NCBI GenBank assembly: GCA_932521025.1 | Contig: OW051472.1 | Coordinates: forward strand, 7,130,001-7,194,000 | Reading direction: 5' to 3' | DNA: 64,000 nt | From: Oscheius onirici | Taxonomy: Eukaryota > Nematoda > Chromadorea > Rhabditida > Rhabditidae | Shown: one piece after another, positions 26,445 to 39,356 of the stretch | Layout: every line of letters begins with the position of its first letter | Position numbering within the stretch: the first letter of the stretch is position 1 | Program-made: the position numbers and the translations under genes | The notes under the pieces: generated by a model | Seen by the model: the letters and a program-made list of their open reading frames with translations, nothing else | What the model was told of the DNA's origin: nothing | Databases searched by the model: none

Positions 26445-28161
26445 AAATAAATCGTAGGAAGCGTGAGTACTGTTCGTTCTATAACTGGTAGAATTCAAAA
26501 ACCAAAGTACTATTTGTAAAAGAGTATGTTCTATTCAAAAGTCCTGTGCTGAACAAACGGAAGTGCATTTGTGGTAGTTCTCTGCTCAGATTCCCCTCTT
26601 GTAACAGGGATCTGTCACTTTTTGCAGTTTGAAACTACATCGTGTCCCGTCTCAATTTGTTCACCTTCAAAAGCCCAATGAAGCGTGATGAGATAGCCCA
26701 CCCAAGTTGATCCTGTCCCGGACCAGTTAACACATTCTCTGAAAATATGCAGATATAAAAATTTAACGTGATTGTCCTTGCTTGAGGATAATCAACCGTT
26801 AGCCTAAATTTCTCGCAAATCTTGAAAAAACAACTGTCCGCGGAACTCGTCCTTTTCATGCTTGACCGCCTCTCCTGTCTCTTGACTTACTAAAAGACTC
26901 TCCTGACTTTTGACCCTTTAGGTTTCTTTGGAAGTTTCTCTCCAGAAGATATGAGATAAGTCAAGCGCCCGGGTCGACAAGGGATTAGTCGGAGACAAAG
27001 GCCTTCTTGTCCAATAATTGAAGTCGAGATCTTCGATAAACTGAACCCTTTTAAAGGATCGAAAAGAGGAAAGTGTGTGATTAAGAAACTGGACTTCCGA
27101 TCCCTTGATCAAAGACCGAAAAAGAGAATCTCAGATCAGAGTTTGGCATCGTGGATCACATTTTGAACCATATTTCTGAAAGGCTTTTTGGAGGCTCAAT
27201 GATCAGAATGATGAGTCGGTTTGGACAAACAGACGGTGCTGGACAGGGAAACTGCTTTGGCTTGGAGTTTATAGCGGTTTTTATGATTTGAAAGCTCTAG
27301 GCATCGATGGCCGCAGTAGATGTTTGAATTTGGAAGTGTGGGAAAATAATAAGAGTTTTGGATTCCGGTATGAGTTGACGAGGGAAGATCGGACTTACAG
27401 ACCAAGTCCTACTCAAAATGGCGAAGAATAAATAGAGTCTTGAAGAGTGACAACGATTCTTTCTTGGACATAAATGTTCTGGAAAGAAGGAACTTCAAAG
27501 CTGTCATAAAGCTCTTCGTCTTTACTTATTCTTTTATAGGTAAAGTTGCAACTAGATTCTAGAAACTTCCATCCTCTTGCGGTTAGGCCAAATTGAAAAA
27601 CTCCTGTTTTAAAATATTTAGCTGGTGTCTAACTTTGTATATTGGACTGATAGAAACTCCAGAATTTGCTAACTAAAAACGGAAGAGCAGCCATGAAAAA
27701 CTCAGGGCCAATTAATCAATTGTACGCCTATCTCACTATCCGTTCTCAGAAGGTCTCTAGGTTGATCGGAACTTTCCTTCTGCAGTTTGCTGCCTCTCAA
27801 AATGAAAACCCTGAATAGAACAAGTATCTTCGAAACTGTCTCTTTCACATCTCAGGAAATCCCCTCGTAGAAGTAACCAGTTTGTTTCCGTGACTCTCTC
27901 CCTAATGGAAACTCTTTGAGTAAAAGTAACAGGAAAGAGGATGACCAGTTCTCTTTGTTCCATAAAGAGAGAAAACCTCATCCCCCAAAAAACCAGAATA
28001 CCGTACCCGTACTCAAAATGTTTGTACTCCGTTGGCGACTTTGTCTTTCTCGGGAACGCGGTCGTCGCCCGTTTAATCCCATCAGCACTCTCTTAAGGGC
28101 GGGCATCCTGACCCGGGGCGAGAGACATTCATCCTCCTCGTTCTAGGCTTACAACCTGCAG
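26445..28161. other. Intergenic, no gene recognised
   Basis: About 1.7 kb with only short uninformative open frames. The right part must contain the promoter of the MLT-10-like gene. Confidence 0.4.
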
Positions 28162-31100
28162 ATGAAGCCTCTTCTCTTCCTAGGTAGTTTTCTAAAAGTC
28201 TTTGGACTTTGGCTCTTCCAGTGGGGACACTTGTCCTTGTGTCGGGATTCAAGACGCTCGAAGACGTCGTCGGCAACTGGACAGACGTCACCAGTGAGGT
28301 CGTCAACGGAGCCAAACTTCCTGACAAGCTGTCGCCTTTCTTCAATAAGACGGCTGTGGCAGAGTTCAAGAAGAAGAACTCTTCTTCGACGGTAAGTTTC
28401 TTTGAAAAGTGGATTACGGTATTGGTAGGCAGTTCTTTGTAGAATTAGTATTCGCGGAGCCATTTGTACCAGCCTTTTAGGCTCTTGCCAATTTCAGAAT
28501 TTACTGTAGCGAAAACTACCACGGCCATTCTTTTTGCCCATTCATGGCTCTGCGAATATCAAGCAAGAACTAGAGAGCTAAATTTCAAAAAAATATCTGA
28601 GGTGTAGAATAAGGGAATTTGTCCTAGAGTCAATAATTTTGCTCTTTGCCTCTCTGTTTTCTACACATTTTCTTGCTGGAACAGATCATTTACAGGAAGA
28701 CTGGGTAATTCGCGACGAGGATGTGACAGAAGCGGAAGAAGAAGTCGCTGATTCTCTCAATACCGCCAGCTATGACGGAAAGAAGACCACAATCACAGTC
28801 TCAACGCAGGCCGGAATGCAGCTCTATCAACATTGGCTCGACCAAGCCGTTTCCGGTCTCATGGCTGCCGTTGCTACTAAAAAGTAACATTTCGCAATTT
28901 ATAAAACGAGCTATATTTCAGGCTGCGAGATGTGGAAAAGCCTGAAAAGAGGGCTCATAGGGTCTGTACCAAAGACGCCAAGACGGTCCATGCTCACGCG
29001 AAATGTGTGGCTGCTCTTTTGGATGCACCCGAGGGAAAAAATGAGATTCCAGTGGTCAAGAAGACCCACAGTTTGAAAAAAGGTTCGTTTTTTTATCTTT
29101 TTTACATCATACTTTCGCATCCAGGCAAGAAGAAGTTCCGTAGCAGTGAGAAGAAGAGTTCCGAAAAGAGACAAAAGTCTTTGGAGCGACTGAATAAGTC
29201 GTCTGAGCGTCGATCTTGGCTCAAATCGGCCGAAAGAATAACTCTGAGAAAGACCTCGGAGAAAAAACTGTCGACGTCTGCTGAGAAACGTCTCAAGATC
29301 AAGAAACTGTCTTCCAATCCGAAGAAGAGAAAGTTCACCAGGCCTCGCCGTATTGACTATTCGAAGTCCTCCTCGATGGAAAAGAACAACTGGACTGGGT
29401 CCTTCAGACATAAGAGAGAAGTTGCTTCGAGGCCTAATGGAAAAGGATACCGGATTGTTAATAAGGTAGATTGAGATATTTTCAATAAGTTTGAAATTTC
29501 TTCAGAAAAGCTACAAAATGGCCAGTGTCGGGCAAGCATCTCCCTTCTCGCTAATGGCCAAAAAATTGACCGAGGCTGTCAGGAGCTTCAAGAAGGCTGA
29601 CAAGGACCAGAAGGGGTGAGAGACAGAAACTAAAAATTCGGAACAAGAGCCTTCCAGATGGAAAGAGACCCTGGACGAGATTGCCGACGAGGGAAGGAAG
29701 CTGAAAAAAAAGGAGAAGGTCAAGAAACTCTTCCGCAAAAGGATGGAACTGTTCAGCAAGGTTATGAGTGACGCCGGTGTGGACCCAGACGCCGGACTGG
29801 ATGCTCTGGACTTGGGCATGTTCAAGGACGACCCAGCCTCTGAACGTGAAGAATCGAAGAAAGAAGCAGACGAGATTGAAAAGAAGATGACTCCCGATCA
29901 GAAGGCCATGCGACAACCGATCAAACTCATCAGAGATGGTGTCAAGTTGGGACTTCGACTGGCTGGACAGAATGTCTCTGACTTTGATGAAAAGACGCTG
30001 AAAATGATCTCTCCGAAGATCATGTCACTGGTTCCTGACGAGGAGGACAACAGGAACCATACTGTCAATCTACTCTCTCCGTCTCTGTTCTCTCTCCACA
30101 ATGAGTCGGGCCCTCATGAACATTTCAGGTAAGCCATATGTTTTTTAATGGGCTTTCCCTTTCCGACACTGATTTGGACCATAAAACCCACTTTTCAGTC
30201 TCTCGAACATCATGCGATCTCTCGGCAAAGGCAGTGAGGACGAATGGATGAATTTTGTCTTTGAAGCCAGTGGAGTCTCGGATGCCGTCGGTTACATGAA
30301 GGTTCTCCCATAATTTCTCGGTTCTTGATACAGTTCTTCAGCAAATCAACGAGAAGGAGGAGAAGGAAGAGTACATGAAGCAGAAGGGTCCGGATGGACA
30401 GCCATTGTACTTTACCCGAGAAAATCTGACCCAGGAGTTTGGAGAACACGAGGGACTCAGAGCCGATCACATGCAGAAATTGCACTCGATGTTCAGTCAG
30501 GAACAGGTTTTTTTGAATTCTTCACCAGAATACCGTAGTTTCAGTTCAACAAGCTCAATGACACTGGCTACGTGTCCTTGACCAATCCGCAGCTGGACTT
30601 CCTCTATGGACCCGCATCTCCCTATAACAACAGTGAAGCCCTGACCAGACTCCAGAATCTGACAGAGGCAGACCATAAGATGGCTATTGATCATACTATC
30701 AGATCATTGGCCAGAGAAGAGATTGCCTTCAAGGCACAGCGAAAGAAGGATCTCGTCCTCTCACCGGTAGTCTTGTCTCCAATCATCAACAGTCCCGCGA
30801 CGGCTTCACAGGTAAAAAGAAATCATTCATTGACTAACAAATTTCCAGGCCTTGATTCTCTCTCCCGTCTTGCTATCTCCACTCATTCAGTCTCCCGCCG
30901 TCTTCGGTTCCGTCATCCTGACTCCCTGGGCTTTCGTTCCAGTCATTCTCTCGCCTCGTGTCTTGGGTCCCGTCGTCCTTTCTCCCATCGCTTTTGCCCC
31001 TGTCATCCTGTCCCCTCTCGCTCTTGTTCCTATTATTCTCAGTCCCGGAATCTTTCTTCCTTTTGTTCTATCACCTTTCGTCCTCACTCCCTTCATTCTC

Positions 31101-31331
31101 AGTCCCGTAGCCTTCGCTCCCATCATTCTCAGTCCCTTCGCATTGTCTCCTTTCATCCTCGTTCCCAATCTCATGGCTCCCATGATTCTGTCGCCCTTCG
31201 TTCTCTCGCCGTTGATTCTGTCACCACCAGCCATTTCGGCCTTCGTTCTCAATCCTTACGCCCTCTCGCCTGTCATCAAATCAGATGGTTTTGCCTTCAC
31301 AGCCGTTCTGTCACCCAGTTGGCTCAGTTAA
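28162..31331 (+). CDS. MLT-10-like moulting-cycle protein
   Basis: A large secreted protein of the nematode-specific moulting-cycle family, required in C. elegans for cuticle replacement. Eleven exons (28162-28183, 28222-28391, 28696-28883, 28922-29082, 29125-29465, 29506-29615, 29658-30128, 30199-30301, 30342-30506, 30545-30811, 30849-31331) join in frame to about 826 aa. A short signal peptide ([16 protein letters not shown]) is split by the first intron. A Lys/Ser-rich basic region lies at about 29125-29465, and the family core includes [49 protein letters not shown] and [15 protein letters not shown]. The C-terminus is the family's hallmark array of about 25 V/I-LSP-x-x-L/F-x-P units ending [10 protein letters not shown]. 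The array is an extended Pro-rich repeat, likely structural. An imperfect hairpin lies in the 304-nt third intron. Confidence 0.94.
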
Positions 31332-31492
31332 TAACCGCCTTTACGAGTATAATAACAATTTATTTAACAAAATATTTACAACGCGTCTGATACAGATCAC
31401 CTAGACTGAAAGACTGAGATTTTGAGCGACAAGAAGGACCAGTTGAAAACGGGGATTGTGGACTAGGAAATAATGATAAGAGAAGTTTGTGA

Positions 31493-34400
31493 TCATGGAC
31501 AACGACCACACGTCCTCGGACATTGTATCGTCATCGTGGCGTAGTACTGAATCACAATTTGTAGGAAACTGAAAAAGACTTACCACTGCATTGTTGCAGA
31601 ACTTGGCCAGACCGAGGCACTCGGAACAGCCTGTATTTGAGTCGACCTGATCCGCACAGGTATCTGAAAGTTGATCCTCTCTCAGTCTTCCTTCTGAGCA
31701 CTTACCTGACGTCGTAACGGTTCCCGACACTGTACACCGTCCACAAGTAGCTGGACACTGTATTGTCATAATGTTATAGAACTGAAATCTAGTCATTTCT
31801 AGAAGAACTCATCACTTACATTTGGATTATTGCACAAGTTTGCCATCCGCGTGCATTCTGAGATACCCGTCAGAGCATTGATCCTATCCGTACAGGCTAA
31901 AACCGAGTTTGAAAGGTGACCAGAAAGTTAAACTTACTAGAATTTACTGGAGTTGTTGAGCATCGATTACAGGTCCGCGGACATTGTTCCGTCATGGCTG
32001 CATAGTACTATAACTTCGTTTTATAGTTAAGAGGAATAAACTTACAGTAGGACTGTTACAAAGATAGCCCCTCAAATAACAGTCAGTAACTCCTGTTGAG
32101 GGATTGACTCTGTCCACACAGGTTACTGTAGCGGTAGTTGTGGTAGCTGCTGTCGTCGTTGTTGTCGTTGTTGTTGTGGTGGTAGTAGTAGTCACTCCAA
32201 TTTCGCTGTTCAAACAGCAGAACTGATTGGCCGTATTCGGATTGAGACAGGTGTAGCCAGTGGGACAGAGCTGTCCGACACAGTTACCGATTCCGCCAGG
32301 AGTAGCACAGGTCTGCAGCGTGGGGACATCAATCTGAAAATCGAGTGGAACTGGACAAAGAGACAGAGACAGTTTTGTGTCTCCTAATCATTACCTCGGT
32401 GTTCAAACAGCACAACTGGTTCACAGTATTGGGATTGATGCAGGTATAGCCAGTGGGACAGAGTTGACCGACGCAGTTTCCAATGCCTCCAGGAGTGGCG
32501 CAGGTCTGCAGAGTTGGAACATCGATCTGAAAAGTATCCAGAATTGAATGGAAGAACATGATGCTCACTCACCTCGGTGTTTAGACAACAAAACTGATTC
32601 GCAGTGTTGGGATTAATACAAGTGTACCCAGTAGGACAGAGCTGTCCCACACAGTTGCCGATTCCGCCAGGTGTGGAGCAAGTTTGTATTGCTGTCGGGA
32701 CATTGATCTGAAAGATTTCCAGGTCTCAAAAACTTTCAAATAGTTACCTCATTATTCGCACAACAGAACTGATTAGCAGTGTTCGGATTGATGCAAGTGT
32801 AGTCGACAGGACAGATCTGTCCAACGCAGTTACCGATTCCACCAGGAGTGGCGCAAGTGTCCGTCCCAGTAGGATCGATGATCTGAAAAATGTCATTCTC
32901 ACTGTTCCGTTCCGGGCAGGGATGGCAAACCTGGCCGAAAAAAGTCGCAACGGCCAGGCCAGACCAGGTTGTAACCAGGGCGCCAACCTGGCGTGGCCTG
33001 GCCGGCCAGGTTTTCCATCCCTGTTCCGGGTCTAAATCGTAAACTTTTTCTAAGATGGTATCAAAAACCGCAACGAAAATCGAAAAAGAGCAAGAGAGAT
33101 TTGGATCAGCAGACGCTTATTGATGCAGTCTACCTAGATGCTTGTCTGACAGGAGAGAAAGGACAGTATCTTTTATCTCGGACCGTTCATTCCTGTTTGT
33201 CTTCACCTTTCCTAACATTACTAGATGCCTTCGACAGCTTTACTGACGCTGCCTATGTTATCCGAAGGATCTGTCTCAGGGTTCTAATCAGCCTGTCATC
33301 CCCTCTCTGATAGTATCGTAAGCGTAGAATTGGTTCATGCCAAAAATATGAAAGGGACATCAATCATTATGCTTCTTTCTCTCTCCGGTTCACCTGATGT
33401 GGTGAAACGCCTGGGTAGACGAAACCAACAGCGTTACCGTCTCCATAACATACTCAAAACCAGTCTTCAGCTTATCAAAAATGGATTAAGATGCTTAGTA
33501 ATCTTGTTCTGCAGTTGTTTTTCGCCGCTAACCCTGTTCTTTTTAAGGTGCCATTGGTTTCAGTCTCTATCATTTTCCCTATCGAAAACGCCACACTTAA
33601 ACAGCTACCGAAGTCCCTGCTTCAGATCCTTACATGGTCGAAATTCTCAATTTCGACATGATTGGTTCCTATTATTGAGGCTAAAAGGCAGATCTTAGGA
33701 GCCAAAATAGTTAGCTACGGTTTTTTAGTTTAGCTGGAAAGTTTTCAGTTATGGTAACGATGTCAGTTAAGAATGGTTAGACAAAAGAGAGGAAGGAATA
33801 ATGTTCAAAAGGAGAAATATCAAAAAAAGAAATAACCCTATTGGCAAGACAAGAAGCAAGTTTGATGAAATGCAAAAAAAAGCCAAACTAAGGAGAAATG
33901 GTCACAAAATACGAAGACAACAAAGCTGATGACTAAATGCATCAAACTAATGCCCAAACAGGCATATCGGCTTAATTTGAAGCCTCACGGATTGAAAGTG
34001 AAGCTATAATAAAGAGTTCCGAACTCATAAAAGCCTACGCTAACTTTCAGAATACCCACAGAGAACCTGAGGCCCTCTATTGGCGACCAGGTTCCTGTAA
34101 GAGTCTCTGAGTCCCCGTTCTCTCTGGTTCAGTTCCCTCGGTAAAAATATTAAAACGGTTCAAAAACTTGTCCTCTGAATCTACAATAATATCAATCAAG
34201 TGTTTGAAAAAGTTGAAGTTTTCACAAGTTTTCAGATCACACTTATTGTTAGCTTGACAATTGGGAGCCGGAATGAGGCTGTGAAATGTGTTGAAAAAAT
34301 GTGAAGACCGGTCGTATGAGGACAGTCGATTTATCGGCTAAACTCTGTTCCTATTCATTTGCTATGTCCAGCTGTTTCTCAGCTTTCGAACAAAAGAGCC

Positions 34401-34925
34401 GCACGAAGTAACTGAAAAACTTAAGCGGCCGTGGTGATTTCTCTCCCCGGTGTCACCTTACCGGAAAGGCGGTGTGAACTTTGAGACATGATCTTCAAGT
34501 CACACCCTTTTGTTTGAAAGCTTTTCTCTCTCGCGCCCGGTCACTTACAGGTCAAGAAACGGAGCTCTCCTTTGGAAGGAGAGGGACTACCAGTCAAACA
34601 TGACATCCGATCGCGCTAAACTTTCAAGAGGGGCGAATGACTCCAGGAGAGAAAGAGAGCTTTGACCATCTACGACTATTTTCGTCTTGATCTTTTCGAA
34701 CTGTCTACAAGTTGACTCACTTGACCGTTAGGACAACAAATCGGATTAGCTGAATTTGGATTGATACAGGTCGCTCCGGCTGGACACATTTGTCCAACAC
34801 ATCCTGAAAACAGTCAAGTTTATATCTCTCGAACGCTTACTTCCAAGACCGTTAGGAGTCTGACACTGCTGCTGCGATGTGACCAATTGAAACAAGAAAA
34901 TAGGAAATACTATAGTGAAGATCAT
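31493..34925 (-). CDS. Secreted CC-domain and ShKT-domain protein
   Basis: The first exon (34925-34841) encodes a signal peptide (MIFTIVFPIFLFQLVTSQQQ). Five cysteine-rich CC/lustrin-type modules follow, each like CATPGGIGNCVGQLCP then GYTCINPNTANQFCC. One is split between the first two exons; four lie in tandem at 32.2-32.9 kb, one per exon. A poly-Thr linker (14 or more Thr, about 32160-32200) leads to three ShKT modules, the last ending QCPRTCGRCP with the stop at 31493-31495. Signal peptide, Cys-rich tandem modules and a Thr linker indicate an extracellular, probably O-glycosylated protein. The intron between CC module 1 and 2 is about 1.84 kb (32883-34720), far longer than the others, and carries a MITE. 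Function unknown; similar proteins are cuticle or secreted surface components. Confidence 0.85.
32917..33023. mobile_element. hAT-like MITE with target-site duplication
   Basis: A 107-bp element with terminal inverted repeats CAGGGATGGCAAACCTGGCC / GGCCGGCCAGGTTTTCCATC plus CCTG. It is flanked on both sides by TTCCGGG (32910-32916 and 33024-33030). CAGGGATGG termini and a 7-8 bp duplication are typical of hAT transposons. The interior is a near-continuous palindrome rich in CCAGG. It sits in the large intron of the CC/ShKT gene. Confidence 0.85.
33031..34720. other. Large intron interior of the CC/ShKT gene
   Basis: About 1.7 kb of intron beyond the MITE. Short open frames exist on both strands but none shows a recognisable domain. 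Cryptic exons of the host gene are possible but were not found. Confidence 0.4.
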
Positions 34926-37265
34926 TTGGAGGGAATATCTGAAGTTATTTTTTGAGAGCGACGTGACCGTGGTGAGAAAACGTGGGGTTGGAGACACTTG
35001 CGGAGAAAAGCTGAGTCCGAACCTCTGAATGGGGATGAGGAGATGGCTTACTAACACAACGCGGTATGCACAACGAATTTGTGTTCGGCGCGACAGGGAG
35101 AGCGTCCCGGAGGCGGGTTGGAAACAAAAGGAACTCGTGGGACAGTCTGTCAAAAAGGATTGGAGATTTCCTAATGAAACTCAGAAATTGGGTATTTTAC
35201 AATATTCTTATCAGGTTATCAAAGAGGCAGGAAAATCAAGATTCTTGCACTAGGAGAGCCCCACAACGGTAACAGTTGCCGCCTTAATCGAAGGATGAAT
35301 AAGATAACTGTGTAAACTGAAAGAAGGAGACCAGCGATTTCCTACAGAGGCCTGGAAGAGCGTGTAGAAACGGACGGAGCCACACAGTCTGTGAAACCGC
35401 AGAAGTCAAAGCGACCTATTCACAATACTGCCATAGCAAAATGTGGATCGGACAGAAATCTTCTGCATTCAAGGGGACAGAGATAGGGATCTGTGTCAGA
35501 GGGAAGTACACAATATGCCTGAGCTGTTGTCTACTATAATCTAAGGGGGTCTTAGAAAAGTATTTGTATAAAAGAGAAACAGCAGACAAGGAGAAAGAAC
35601 CTCAATGATTTTCCCTGTAAGAGATGCGGAAAAATAAGATCAAGTTCACTACGATTGAAAGAGGAGTCAGGGTCAAGTCAAAAAAACAGTTCCCTTTAGT
35701 GAAAGTGAGACTCTTCTCTAAAGTCAAAAGAAGCGGCGCGGACACTCTTGCACAAAAGTGCATCTCTTGCAAAGGTGATGTTTGCCGGGGGCTGAACGTG
35801 AAAAGAGGACAAAGTTTAAATCCTTTGTTTTTTATAAAGAGATTCCTCACTGACTGACTGGTAAATAAACAGTCCAAACGCGTCTAGACGCTCTGGGTAC
35901 ATATCTCGCGATTACCTGTCACAGTCCGTCCAGCTGGTATCTTATAGCTTTGGAATAGAGGCAAGTTCAGAAAGTTTCCTTGTTAGGTCCTTTTCCTGGG
36001 TTTTTAGGTTTCTTTGAAGTGTGTGCACCGCCGGTATCAGGAACAAACACTATCAATCGCTAAGAGGTGACAAAGATCTTGAGACAGAGAGAAAGAGAGA
36101 CTCCATGACTGTTCAGTAAAGCTGACTGGAGGCTCGTTTGCTCCACCTAGTTCCTTTTTCGGACAGAGCGTCAAACATCCTTAAAATCTCGCAATGTCCT
36201 TGAATCTCACGCGTTCGGCGCGAGAGTGAGCTGTTTTTGCCGGAGAAAGCTGAGCCTACGATAAACATGAATGTTGGAAAAAAGAGAAAACTGCGAAAGG
36301 TTTCTAAGGTCAACAAAATCGGATACCATGACTCGACGAGTACCATTGTTCACGCCTACGGACCATATACCTTTTCGGGGGCGGCTGTGTGAGCAGATTC
36401 AACATCTTGACAGGCATTACGTTATGGGTATGGATTTCAGAGTATTATCTGAATTCTAATATAGTCCAATTTTTCTCACGAGATTTGGGGAATGCCTTTT
36501 TCAGGAAAAAAAGAGATCTCAGAAAAACCAAGTCCGGCAGAATAAGAAGGTTGGGAGACTCTTGTAGAGGAAAGACTTTGGGTCCATTCTACAGCCACTG
36601 TCTAGGAAAATGTCAGGAAACGATCCTAGTTTTTTCGCTGCAGACTTTCTTTCGTTTTTACTATCTTTCTATCTAACCATTAGTCTCTTTATTTTAGAAA
36701 TTTAGGAAGCTTTAAGCCAAGATTCTATTCTCGATGAGTAGAGAAAGAAGAAACATTTGAGAAGGAATTATTTGCCGTAATAGATAGCTGAAGACAAACA
36801 GAGTTAGGATGAGTAGACGAGTAGCACAGAGACATCCGCACAGCTGGATAAATTTCTATTTGATTCCACTTGCTACGAGTCGCGATAAGGCAAGACCAAG
36901 GTTAGATCTAACAAGTTGGCTCTAATAGCTTTCATAATACTGCTGCTTTGGGTTTCTTCACGAAGCCTTCTACAGTACTCCGTTCTCCTTCTTCTTTATC
37001 TGATTTTAGATAATTTTCTCTTTCCTTTTCGCTGGTCAAAATACACGTCTCTTTCATTCTACCAGGAGATGAAATCATGCTGTGCCACAACTCTCTTCAG
37101 AGCTAAAATTTGCTCTCTGACCACACAAACATAACAGCTCTAGGTGTCTCATCGTGTTTACACACGTTCGGAGCTGCTGCTGCTATGCGGGAGGAGAAGC
37201 TGTGAGAAAGTCTCTCCCATTCAAGCGTTTTTTGCCGTTTGATGATCTTTTGCACGTGTTTTTAT
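34926..37265. other. Long intergenic region
   Basis: No gene recognised in 2.3 kb. It lies upstream of the CC/ShKT gene and downstream of the unknown membrane-protein gene, both minus strand. Short open frames have no domain or exon structure I can support. Confidence 0.4.
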
Positions 37266-38609
37266 TCAGTGAATAATACGTAGGAGGAGGTCGAATTTGT
37301 CGGGAGCCAAGCGGCGACGATACTTCTCGCAGAAACTATTGGCGAACTTACAGCTGATGCAGAACTTTCCAAAGGGCTGGATTTCCATCTAGATTTTTGT
37401 TTTTCTCATAAAAACAAAGTTCGAAATACCTTACGGAGAACAGCAATGAGATCTTCGGGTTCCAGTTGATTCAGCGGAAGCCTTTTTCTGAAAATGCCAT
37501 CATTTTTCAAACCCCGGAAGCTGACTACCTATTCCACCACACATCCAATTGAAAAATCTTCAAAACGATCCAGTTCAAAGCCATGTCCACAGGTGTGAAA
37601 GTCCGCTTCCTTTTGTAATGACTAACAAAGTTATAAATAGCGGAAAGTAAAGAGCCCAGGTGAAATCCGTTGCTCATAAATAGTAAAACGACAGACGAGA
37701 AAAACAGTGTTGTAAGAACATATGGCAGTTGAGAGAACTGTTCCGGAAAGATCCATTCTGGTCCAGAATTCCAGAAGGCCTCAATTTTTAGACATTCCGG
37801 AGTTGAAGGGGAGCATATGTAGCTGGAGGACTGACACCAAAAGTATACGGTATTGAAAGGGGTTTGGATCTGAAATTTTTTCTTGTAATAGGCATTCTTA
37901 CTACCCACATCTCTTTGTAAAAAAAGACTAAATCGAACCTGGCCGTGTCCAATTTCCTGCCTCAGATCATAGGAGCAAACTGTGTAGTCACCGTCGCTAT
38001 GAATTTGGCTAGCATAGCTCTGAAGATCCTCTTTCCGCCAAAAGTAATCCAGACCATTGTATCTGAAGGTCACCGTCTCTCACAATCACTTTCTAGACTG
38101 AAACCTACCCAAAGAATGGATCCGGACTTGTGGACTCTAGTCTAATTGAATTCAAATATGGAAGTAGTCGCTCCGCTCCCAGATTTCCATTATGCATTAG
38201 GAGATATGACTCAAGTAGGAAGAAGGGAACGACACCAATTAACAACTATTGATTGACCTAGCAGGGAGCGAGAAAAACTCCGCCACCAAGGTTGCTCTCC
38301 TTCTGTTGGGTGGGTTATGACTCTTGCCGTTCCCCACGTTCTCAAGCCTTGAAGAATGTATGGTCCCCAGTGTCTGATGAGAAGATCGTCAGAGGTGGAT
38401 TGGGAAAACACATTGAAAGCATAGTGAAGAATGATAAGGTAGGCAAGTTCTTCCGAAGACCATTCGGGCAATAAATTTGAAACTGGAACATATATTGTAT
38501 CAAGAATATCCAAACAGATGCAATCACTTCCGGTAATCGCTAGGAGATCGTTTCTACCAGAACCTGAAAACAAGTAAAAGGAAAGAACAAACACAACAGG
38601 TGTTTCCAT
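37266..38609 (-). CDS. Unknown secretory-pathway membrane protein
   Basis: The start at 38609 gives a hydrophobic N-terminus (METPVVFVLSFYLFSGSG). Minus-strand exons continue with SELAYLI-like EELAYLIILHYAFNVF, LGAERLLPYLNSIRLESTSP, FFGYNGLDYFWRKEDLQSYA, CSYDLRQEIGHGQVRFSLF, and two hydrophobic helices (LPYVLTTLFFSSVVLLFMSN and a weaker one around FHLGSLLSAIYNF). They end in a Cys-containing tail (PFGKFCISCKFANSFCEKY) with the stop at 37266-37268. Introns at about 37484-37527 and 37386-37429 are clear; the join near 38230 needs an unusual splice or a frameshift. Several Cys suggest a disulfide-bonded lumenal part. I do not recognise the family. Confidence 0.6.
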
Positions 38610-38671
38610 GCTACATTAGGAATTTTGAAAGGACTAGCAGTCACCAATCCCCTCTCAATCTGACACTTCTC

Positions 38672-38950
38672 CAGTCTCCAAATGCCCAATTTGCTAGTCA
38701 CTCCGAAGAGATCCTTACCGAAACCCGAATCGGCCCTCGAGCGGAAGACTGGAGTTTTTGGAACTGAGTTGCTCGGGACAATCACAGATCCTAGTCAAAA
38801 TGAGAGAGAAAGAAAGTCAGTGCAAACGTTTGGAAAAGTAGAAATGCCTGACCTGAACTAGAAGAAGACGTCCGCATACGTGGAGCACTGGCGACCAAAT
38901 CAGCCCAAAGACAAGGCAAAAGTCTGACAAGACTTGACAAGTCGCGGATT
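38672..38950. repeat. Diverged copy of the 3.5-4.9 kb foldback arm
   Basis: Sequence starting ATGCCCAATTTGCTAGTCAC matches the right arm of the 3540-4896 foldback over about 270 bp with many substitutions and small indels, ending near GACTTGACAAGTC. Only one arm is present, just upstream of the unknown membrane-protein gene. It shows the element is dispersed in this genome. Confidence 0.8.
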
Positions 38951-39356
38951 AGTGCTAGAGCACGTTGCGCGCAAGTTTAAAATTTGATAATTGTCCTTCT
39001 TTCCACCAAAGTTTTCTCCTCTCTCTCCATCTTGGAGGAGGTTGTCCTCTTGCCCGATGTTTGTCATAAGGTATCCAATTGGTTGCTATACATGCGCATC
39101 TGTCCTGTTCCGTGTTCAGAAGAGAGTATGAACGACCGCAATTTCACTCACGTGGATTGACTTTCATCTCATCGATCTCATCAACTACGCCTCTCTCAAT
39201 AACAGTACAAGAAAAACGGAAGCCCAGAAGACCATGTTGTCCTTCATCGTCCCCATCAGAAGCCGACATTTTACTCTCCCGCAATTACGCCAGCCTTCTC
39301 GAGCACCTGTCTTCTATAATTGTATTCGTGGCAACTCGCTCTCATTTCCTCTTCAG
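38951..39356. other. Upstream region of the chemoreceptor gene, possible first exon
   Basis: An ATG at about 39127 opens MNDRNFTH followed by a GT, which could be a small glycosylated N-terminal exon of the receptor. This is not resolved; nothing else is recognised. Confidence 0.3.

Noticed and set aside
29102..29338. Minus-strand Ser/Phe-rich frame opposite the Lys/Ser-rich MLT-10 exon
   Set aside because: Complement of AAG/TCN-rich coding sequence; no independent support.
30887..31252. Minus-strand open frame of 121 codons inside the MLT-10 repeat
   Set aside because: It mirrors the repetitive sense-strand LSP array; repeat codons leave the antisense frame open. No start context or domain.
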